A model generated the notes under the pieces. It was not told where the DNA came from. It searched no databases and saw only the letters and a program-made list of their open reading frames with translations. Below, piece after piece: positions 1-4,359 of a stretch of DNA of 8,512 nucleotides. This DNA is from RGIG9608 sp045612365 (GTDB lineage Bacteria > Bacteroidota > Bacteroidia > Bacteroidales > Paludibacteraceae), in NCBI GenBank assembly GCA_045612365.1, contig JAZKYY010000001.1, forward strand, positions 1 to 8,512, read 5' to 3'. Each line of letters opens with the position of its first letter. Positions within the stretch are counted from its first letter, which is position 1. Both the position numbers and the translations under genes were made by a program.

Positions 1-33
1 TCTCTTTTTTGTGATGAATATGTTAGCCTTATT

Positions 34-143
34 TAGGTGGCTATGGCGTCGGGGATCCACCCCTTACCATTCCGAACAGGGAAGTTAAGCCCGATTGCGC
101 CGATGGTACTGCAGTAACATGTGGGAGAGCAGGTAGCCGCCCC
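34..143 (+). rRNA. rrf: 5S ribosomal RNA
   Basis: This is the 5S RNA of the large ribosomal subunit. The internal block 'CCATTCCGAACAGGGAAGTTAAG' region (about 68-90) and the 'GCGCCGATGGTACTGC' block that follows are the universal bacterial 5S core. Helix I closes by pairing 36-42 with 135-141 (seven pairs, one G-U). The ends are placed just outside this helix, so they may be off by one to three bases. A strong terminator follows within ten bases, so this is the last gene of an rRNA operon; 1-33 would then be the 23S-5S spacer. The 23S gene lies outside the window. Confidence 0.97.
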
Positions 144-148
144 TTTTC

Positions 149-186
149 AAGAGGGATACTCATAATAGAGTGTCCCTCTTTTTTTA
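149..186 (+). terminator. Intrinsic terminator of the rRNA operon
   Basis: A 13-bp stem (149-161 with 168-180, one T-G wobble) closes a six-base loop (ATAATA) and runs into seven T residues (179-185). It begins six bases after the 5S 3' end and is well placed to end the rRNA transcript. Confidence 0.93.
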
Positions 187-197
187 TCCCTTTTTTG

Positions 198-205
198 TAT
201 ATTTG
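198..205 (+). promoter_or_regulatory. Candidate Bacteroidota -7 promoter box
   Basis: TATATTTG matches the Bacteroidota sigma-ABfr -7 consensus TAnnTTTG exactly. It sits just after the rRNA terminator and 14 bases before the ATG of the 36-codon ORF. I see no -33 TTTG at the usual distance, since that stretch is mostly the terminator T-tract, so this is a sequence match only. Confidence 0.4.
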
Positions 206-219
206 TGGAAAAATTGTGT

Positions 220-330
220 ATGAAAAAGTTACTTGTATTATATCTCCTTTTGCTTTCTTTGGTAGTGTCTGCTAAAGATTGGGTAAAGATTTGTGGCGAG
301 GAATGCTATGTTATCCCTGAGAATTTTTAG
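220..330 (+). CDS. Small secreted peptide ORF, 36 residues, unknown
   Basis: An ATG-to-TAG ORF of 36 codons. The product starts MKK, continues with a Leu/Val-rich hydrophobic core (residues 4-16) and has a plausible signal peptidase I site after Val-Ser-Ala (16-18). About 18 residues would remain after cleavage, including two Cys in C-G-E-E-C (25-29). An exact -7 box match lies 14 bases upstream and a clear terminator lies about 55 bases downstream, so it could be a self-contained unit. I do not recognise a family. It may be a genuine secreted micropeptide or the surviving N-terminus of a decayed exported protein. Confidence 0.4.
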   Translation: MKKLLVLYLLLLSLVVSAKDWVKICGEECYVIPENF

Positions 331-385
331 AATTACGGTTTCCTTCTTTCAATAAAAGTTATTTGCACACATCTTTGAGCAATAT

Positions 386-416
386 AAAAAGAGAACCTTC
401 AAGGTTCTCTTTTTTA
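386..416 (+). terminator. Intrinsic terminator after the small ORF
   Basis: An A-rich flank leads into a near-perfect inverted repeat (AGAGAACC / GGTTCTCT around a TTCAA loop, about 390-410) followed by six T residues (410-415). The A-run on the left would also give a T-tract in the reverse direction. It would end a transcript started near 205. Confidence 0.85.
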
Positions 417-442
417 TTTTGAGGATTGAAATTCAAATTTAT

Positions 443-479
443 CCAAAATCAGGTAACTTATTTTGTGTTTTATTAACCC
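443..479. repeat. 37-nt imperfect repeat, copy A
   Basis: By my alignment this stretch matches 7973-8009 at 30 of 37 positions without gaps, including an identical 17-base core (CTTATTTTGTGTTTTAT at 457-473). Five of the seven differences are transitions, and most fall outside the core. Both copies lie upstream of lipoprotein-like ORFs on the plus strand. It may be a shared leader or promoter element, or a dispersed intergenic repeat. The core contains TTATTTTG, one base from the -7 consensus. Confidence 0.6.
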
Positions 480-493
480 TTTTCTATGCAACT

Positions 494-700
494 ATGTTGG
501 TAGCAATGCTAGTTGCCTCGTGCGAGGAGCTTAGAAATAACTTAATTTTACAAAATAAACCAGTGTGGATTCTTAACGATAAGAAGCTTCCTCATTCCGG
601 TTGCGAAAGTAGTGAAAGTGTCATAATTACAAACAATTCCAATAACCGGATATTGTTAAATAAATATAATTCTGTAGTGGATTTTTACAAAAAAACTTGA
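494..700 (+). CDS. Possible small lipoprotein, 68 residues, low confidence
   Basis: From the ATG at 494 the frame gives 68 residues opening with a hydrophobic stretch and Leu-Val-Ala-Ser-Cys, a match to the lipobox (Cys at residue 10), followed by acidic residues. The frame extends upstream to a TTG at 419, but that codon overlaps the preceding terminator T-tract, so ATG 494 (or 506) is preferred. The n-region from 494 has no Lys or Arg and is very short, which is poor for a signal peptide. The remainder is Asn/Ser-rich with no recognised motif. The stop codon lies inside the 5' arm of a strong terminator. It could be a real small lipoprotein, a decayed gene, or chance. Confidence 0.3.
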   Translation: MLVAMLVASCEELRNNLILQNKPVWILNDKKLPHSGCESSESVIITNNSNNRILLNKYNSVVDFYKKT

Positions 701-728
701 GCGGACTAATTATTGCTTAAGTTTTTTT
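689..728. terminator. Bidirectional intrinsic terminator
   Basis: A 14-bp stem (689-702 with 715-728, one G-T wobble) encloses a 12-base loop. The outer seven pairs are A on the left and T on the right, so each direction gets a U-tract. It lies between a plus-strand ORF ending at 700 and a minus-strand gene ending at 749, which fits convergent transcription stopping here from both sides. Confidence 0.85.
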
Positions 729-748
729 AATTTTCAAATCTAAGAATT

Positions 749-2094
749 CTATTGAGAATTGTTCCACCAATCTTTTTTGTAGTGAAAAATCACATTCTTA
801 CTATTAGGGTGTTTCTTTTTGCTAACGAATGGAATCTGATAACCAACTCCGAATTCAATGTATTCACATATATGGTAATGGGTTTTTGCTAAAGCTTGCA
901 CATAAATATTATCCCATATACGACACTTTACCCCGAAACGTATGTAGTGCCAAGCCTCATCAGAACCTGCTGAATTCCCTTTGTAAAACAGGGGACGCTT
1001 CCCATGCCCATAAATAGGATGGTCAACGCTATAATAGTTTCGTGACGGATTGAACAGATAAACTCCCCAGTCAACCATCGCTGTAACTCTACCAAATAGC
1101 AGCTCGTTGTTTATACTTACACCAACACGAATTTTATCTGATTGTTTGTAATCAATATCAGTTCTAAATAGACCACGGTTGGTTTTGGCAGATATCGCAT
1201 CGTTATAGAAAACGTCAACACCTCCACCAATTCCATACCAATTACATACATTGTATATGGCTCCTGTGTGAAATGTAGAAATAAAGAAATTATGCTTATC
1301 CGAAAGATTGGCAGATTGAGATCCCGCAGACAGTGTAACATTCAAACTCCATCTATAAGGTAATCTTGGGAACTTAATAGGTTCCTTTTCTTCTTCTTTT
1401 TGAGGATTTATAGTAGAAATTAAACCTACACCACCATAAAGAACATTAGCACCCATATTAGGCTCTTTGGTGCGACCATTACCATATGAAAAAAGCCTAA
1501 TTCTGTATTGATAGTAAAATTACGAGTGATGGGAAAATTTAGGTTTAAACCACCATTCAAGAAAGCATTTATGTGAGACCCAAATGTATAATGAGCAGTA
1601 ACATCATCACGACTTGTGTTTTGAGTATTAGTCCAATAAGTTTCAGAACAATAACCTAGACCTGAGGCCAATTTAATTGCAAGTTCAAAATGTTTAACAC
1701 GTACACAATTAAGCATAATGTAAGGGTAAACAGAAACAGTATGTCCCATTACTTTATCTCCTAAATCAATATACGACACACCAAGCCCAACGGTAGAGTT
1801 ATTTAAATACTGTTGCCACGGACGTTGTTGAGATGAGGGAAACTCAATGCCGAAATTAACTCCAGAAGGAGCTGTCGGATTAATAGCTTCCATATTTCCA
1901 TTCATACTAAGATAAGTTCCTACAAATGGTTGAACCTTAATTGCAAATCTATCATTCCCACTTTGGTATTTCTTAGCAAATACAAGATTTGTTGTTAGGA
2001 TTGTTGATAATAATAGTAAAGAAAAACGTTTTATTTTATTTGATATTATTATTCCGAAGTAATATTTTTTCTGCGATAAAAACAAATTAAGCAC
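749..2094 (-). pseudogene. PagL-like lipid A deacylase / acyloxyacyl hydrolase, frameshifted
   Basis: Two overlapping minus-strand frames (2094-1426 and 1456-749) are halves of one outer-membrane beta-barrel protein. The first half has a signal peptide (Lys-Ile-Lys-Arg then a Leu-rich core, cleavage after Val-Phe-Ala) and barrel-like strands up to Thr-Glu-Leu-Gly-Phe-Phe-His-Met. The second continues with Gly-Arg-Thr-Lys-Glu-Pro-Asn-Met-Gly-Ala-Asn and ends with a Lys-Thr-His ... Glu-Phe-Gly-Val-Gly-Tyr segment typical of Bacteroidota acyloxyacyl hydrolases. Restoring one A between 1483 and 1482 (minus sense ATG-GT to ATG-AGT) rejoins the frames as His-Met-Ser-Asn-Gly, the PagL H-x-S-N motif, followed by P-N-x-G at family spacing. 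In P. aeruginosa PagL the catalytic residues are His126, Ser128 and Glu140; the position matching the Glu is Asn here. The family removes acyl chains from lipid A in the outer membrane. No ATG precedes the signal peptide: the GTG at 2094 lies inside the 3' arm of the tRNA terminator, so the true start may be lost. Both lesions suggest a pseudogene; a sequencing error could explain the frameshift alone. Confidence 0.82.
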
Positions 2095-2119
2095 CTGCTT
2101 TTATTTAAGTGCTTAATTT
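2078..2119 (-). terminator. Intrinsic terminator of the tRNA-Leu/tRNA-Lys unit
   Basis: On the minus strand an 11-bp perfect stem (2119-2109 with 2094-2084) encloses a 14-base loop and is followed by five T residues (2082-2078). It starts nine bases after the tRNA-Lys 3' end. The putative GTG start of the PagL-like gene lies inside this hairpin, so that gene would need read-through or an unseen promoter. Confidence 0.85.
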
Positions 2120-2127
2120 TTAGTTTG

Positions 2128-2200
2128 TATTCCCGAAGGGGCTCGAACCCTTGACCCACTGATTAAGAGGCAGTTGCTCTACCAACTGAGCTACGGAAAC
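2128..2200 (-). tRNA. tRNA-Lys (anticodon CTT)
   Basis: A full 73-base cloverleaf folds on the minus strand: acceptor stem GTTTCCG / CGGGAAT (two wobble pairs), D arm GCTC...GAGC, anticodon loop CTCTTAA with anticodon CTT (plus positions 2167-2165), five-base variable loop, T arm AAGGG-TTCGAGC-CCCTT, discriminator A. It decodes AAG. The 3' CCA is not encoded and must be added. Anticodon-stem pair 31-39 is a C-T mismatch, which is unusual. It lies 14 bases downstream of tRNA-Leu and is probably cotranscribed with it. Confidence 0.96.
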
Positions 2201-2214
2201 ATTTATTTTTTTTG

Positions 2215-2298
2215 TGCGCAAGATGAGACTCGAACTCACACGAGGTTGCCCCCACTACCCCCTCAAAGTAGCGTGTATACCAATTTCACCACTTGCGC
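2215..2298 (-). tRNA. tRNA-Leu (anticodon GAG)
   Basis: An 84-base class II tRNA with a perfect acceptor stem GCGCAAG / CTTGCGC, anticodon stem CTACT/GGTAG closing loop TTGAGGG (anticodon GAG, reading CUC and CUU), a long variable arm (TGGGGGCAACCTCGT) as in leucine tRNAs, and a GTTCGAGTC T-loop region. CCA is not encoded. It is the first gene of a two-tRNA minus-strand unit whose promoter-like box lies 26 bases upstream. Confidence 0.96.
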
Positions 2299-2303
2299 TG
2301 AGG

Positions 2304-2319
2304 GTTGTTGTTCAACAAC
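2304..2319. repeat. Perfect 7-bp inverted repeat in the tRNA leader
   Basis: GTTGTTG-TT-CAACAAC is a perfect palindrome lying between the minus-strand -7 box (2325-2332) and the 5' end of tRNA-Leu (2298), at about where transcription should start. It could be a leader-RNA hairpin removed by RNase P or an operator; nothing decides between these. Confidence 0.5.
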
Positions 2320-2324
2320 GGGTG

Positions 2325-2332
2325 CAAAGGTA
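2325..2332 (-). promoter_or_regulatory. tRNA operon promoter, -7 box
   Basis: On the minus strand this reads TACCTTTG, an exact match to the Bacteroidota -7 consensus TAnnTTTG, 26 bases upstream of tRNA-Leu. No clear TTTG -33 element is visible at 19-21 bases. Placement before a stable-RNA unit and its identity to the box before rimP support the call. Confidence 0.7.
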
Positions 2333-2462
2333 TTTATTTTGTTTGAAATAGAAATGTTTTTTTACTAAATTTTATCTTGCCAAAAAGAGTTGTGTATGGA
2401 GTGAAACTTTTGTGATTTTTCAAAAAAGCAAGTATTATTTTTAGTAAATTGAAAAAAAATAT

Positions 2463-2470
2463 TACCTTTG
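2463..2470 (+). promoter_or_regulatory. rimP-nusA-infB promoter, -7 box
   Basis: TACCTTTG matches TAnnTTTG exactly. TTTA at 2440-2443 lies 19 bases upstream, one base from the -33 consensus TTTG at the expected spacing. It is 62 bases before the rimP ATG and diverges from the tRNA promoter, so 2333-2462 is a shared divergent regulatory region. Confidence 0.72.
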
Positions 2471-2487
2471 CCAACGGAAAGAAGACG

Positions 2488-2514
2488 GAAGGGGACTTAA
2501 TTCAAGTCTCCTTC
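2488..2514 (+). promoter_or_regulatory. Leader hairpin of the rimP operon
   Basis: An 11-bp stem (GAAGGGGACTT with AAGTCTCCTTC, one G-T wobble) closes a five-base AATTC loop, 18 bases before the rimP ATG and about where the 5' end of the mRNA should lie. No T-tract follows, so it is not an obvious intrinsic attenuator. It may be a 5' stabilising stem or a protein-binding leader; autoregulation by a product of the operon is a possibility that cannot be tested here. Confidence 0.6.
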
Positions 2515-2532
2515 GTTGTTAGATTAAGTTAG

Positions 2533-3000
2533 ATGATTACAAAAAGTGAAATAACAAAAATAGTAGAAGAGTATCTTGTTGATACCGATTATTTTTTGGT
2601 TGATGTTTGTGTTTCTGCTGATAATCGTATTGTGGTAGAAATTGATTCTTTCGAAGGAGTTGATGTTGATTTTTGTGCAAATTTGAGCAGAAGAATTGAA
2701 GAAAACTTTGATAGAGAGCAAGAAGATTTTGAGTTAGAGGTTGGTTCTGCTGGGCTGACTTCTCCTTTTAAGGTTAGTCAGCAGTACGAGAAGAACTTAG
2801 GGAAAGAAGTGGAAGTTTTGACCAAAAGTGGAGAGAAACTAGTTGGAATTCTTTCTGCAGTAAGAGAAGAAAGTTTTACTTTGGAGGTAGAAGTGAAGGA
2901 AAAACTCGAGGGCTCAAAGCGCAAAACATTGGTTCAAAAAAAACTTGATTTTGAGAAGAGTAATATAAAATACATCAAATATTTAATTAGATTCAAATAA
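2533..3000 (+). CDS. rimP: Ribosome maturation factor RimP
   Basis: A 155-residue protein, the usual length for RimP (about 150-160), which binds free 30S subunits and aids their maturation in the cytoplasm. The N-terminal alpha/beta domain (about 1-80) ends with the family signature Leu-Glu-Val-Gly-Ser-Ala-Gly-Leu-Thr-Ser-Pro (68-78; LEVSSPGLDRPL in E. coli). The C-terminal SH3-like domain (about 85-155) follows, with a Lys-rich insertion near 121-137. It is first in the rimP-nusA-infB cluster, a gene order conserved across bacteria, and nusA starts three bases after its stop. The ATG at 2533 has no Shine-Dalgarno sequence, as is usual in Bacteroidota; it gives the family length and no upstream in-frame start competes. 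Confidence 0.96.
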   Translation: MITKSEITKIVEEYLVDTDYFLVDVCVSADNRIVVEIDSFEGVDVDFCANLSRRIEENFDREQEDFELEVGSAGLTSPFKVSQQYEKNLGKEVEVLTKSGEKLVGILSAVREESFTLEVEVKEKLEGSKRKTLVQKKLDFEKSNIKYIKYLIRFK

Positions 3001-3003
3001 ACT

Positions 3004-4281
3004 ATGGCGAAAAAAGAAAGCGTAAGCATGATTGATATGTTTGCGGAATTTAAGGAGTTGAAAAACATTGATCGTTCTACAATGATTAGTGTGTTGGAAG
3101 AGTCATTCAAAAGTGTGCTTTCAAAACAGTTTGGAACGGACAAAAATTACGATGTAATCGTAAATCCGGACAAAGGAGATTTTGAAATTTGGAGAAAAAG
3201 AGAAGTTGTTGAAGATGATAAGTTTCAAAATGAATTCACACAAATTAGACTTTCGGAAGCAAAAGAAATTGATGAAGATTATGAATTAGGCGAGGATTAT
3301 ATTGAAGCTGTTGACTTCCGCTCTTTTGGCCGTCGTGCCGTATTGAATTTGCGTCAAACTTTGGCTGCAAAAATCATGGATTTGCAAAAAGATTCTTTGT
3401 TTGCTCAATATAGCGAATTGGTAGGTCAGGTTGTTTCTGGAGAGGTTTATCAAGTGTGGAAGAAAGAAATTCTATTGCTTGACGACCAAGGAAATGAAAT
3501 GTTACTTCCAAAATCTGAACAAATTCCTAGTGATTTTTTCAAGAAAGGAGATACTGTGCGTGCAGTTGTTGCCAAAGTTGAAAATAAAAATAACAATCCT
3601 AAAATATATCTTTCTCGTACTTCGGAGGTTTTCCTTGAAAGATTGTTTGAAATGGAAGTTCCTGAAATTAACGATGGATTGATTACTATCAAACGTATTG
3701 CTCGTGTGCCAGGCGAAAGAGCAAAAATTGCTGTAGAATCTTACGACGACCGTATTGACCCAGTTGGAGCTTGTGTTGGAATTAAGGGAGCGCGTATTCA
3801 TGGTATCGTGCGCGAATTGCACAATGAGAATATTGATGTGCTTAACTATACAAGTAATGTTAGTTTGTTTATTTCTAGAGCTTTGGCTCCTGCAAAGATT
3901 TCGTCGATTCAAATTGATCACGAAAGTAAAAAAGCAAACGTATTTTTGAAGCCAGAAGATATTGCAATGGCAATTGGTCGAAATGGAGTAAATATCAAGT
4001 TGGCTACAAAGCTGACTGGCTACACAGTTGATATCTATCGCGACGATGTTGAAGAACAAGACGAAGAAGATATTGTTTTGGAAGAATTTGCAGATGAAAT
4101 TGATTTGTGGATTATTGAAGCATTGAAATCAATTGGTTGCGACACAGCAAGAAGCGTATTGCGAATCTCAAGAGAAGACCTAATTGAACGTGCTGATTTG
4201 GAAGAAGAAACAGTTGATCACGTTTTGGCAGTTCTCGAAGCAGAATTCGAAGAAGAAACAGAAGAAGAAGGCGAAAAATAA
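3004..4281 (+). CDS. nusA: Transcription termination/antitermination factor NusA
   Basis: A 425-residue protein. NusA binds RNA polymerase and nascent RNA and modulates pausing, termination and antitermination. Domains in order: N-terminal RNAP-binding domain (about 1-130), S1 RNA-binding domain (about 140-206), KH1 with GxxG loop Gly-Ile-Lys-Gly (259-262) after the Asp-Pro-Val-Gly-Ala-Cys signature (252-257), KH2 with Gly-Arg-Asn-Gly (325-328), and a short C-terminal helix-hairpin-helix-like segment (about 368-412). An acidic Glu-rich tail ends the protein (412-425). It is shorter than E. coli NusA (495), which has two acidic repeat domains; one such unit seems present here, as in other Bacteroidota. 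It starts three bases after rimP and is translated from the same mRNA; there is no clear Shine-Dalgarno sequence. Confidence 0.97.
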   Translation: MAKKESVSMIDMFAEFKELKNIDRSTMISVLEESFKSVLSKQFGTDKNYDVIVNPDKGDFEIWRKREVVEDDKFQNEFTQIRLSEAKEIDEDYELGEDYIEAVDFRSFGRRAVLNLRQTLAAKIMDLQKDSLFAQYSELVGQVVSGEVYQVWKKEILLLDDQGNEMLLPKSEQIPSDFFKKGDTVRAVVAKVENKNNNPKIYLSRTSEVFLERLFEMEVPEINDGLITIKRIARVPGERAKIAVESYDDRIDPVGACVGIKGARIHGIVRELHNENIDVLNYTSNVSLFISRALAPAKISSIQIDHESKKANVFLKPEDIAMAIGRNGVNIKLATKLTGYTVDIYRDDVEEQDEEDIVLEEFADEIDLWIIEALKSIGCDTARSVLRISREDLIERADLEEETVDHVLAVLEAEFEEETEEEGEK

Positions 4282-4359
4282 AACTCGCTTTCTTTTTCCA
4301 ATATACTATATTTTTTTAGAGAGTGAAATCTCTTTTGGTTTTACAAAATTGGTGTTATT

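Noticed and set aside
419..493. TTG start giving a 93-residue version of the lipoprotein-like ORF
   Set aside because: The TTG overlaps the upstream terminator tract and the added N-terminus covers the 37-nt repeat, so it is unlikely to be translated.
829..1017. Plus-strand ORF opposite the PagL-like gene
   Set aside because: It is a shadow of the minus-strand coding region with no signal peptide, domain or start context.
1482..1498. Programmed -1 frameshifting on the T6 run in the PagL-like gene
   Set aside because: A -1 slip on TTT-TTT would read Phe-Ser-Tyr-Gly-Asn-Gly and lose the catalytic His, whereas restoring one A gives the exact family motif. A deletion or sequencing error explains the data better.
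2174..2368. Plus-strand ORF of 64 codons
   Set aside because: It runs antisense through tRNA-Leu and part of tRNA-Lys; its Asp-Glu-Thr-Arg-Thr-His start is the familiar false translation of a tRNA complement.
3502..4059. Long minus-strand ORF (185 codons) inside nusA
   Set aside because: Composition (Cys, Asn, Phe, Ser rich) is that of an antisense shadow; it lies opposite the conserved S1 and KH domains.
4318..4336. Terminator or attenuator between nusA and infB
   Set aside because: Only a five-base stem (AGAGA/TCTCT) with a short broken T-run is present, too weak to call.
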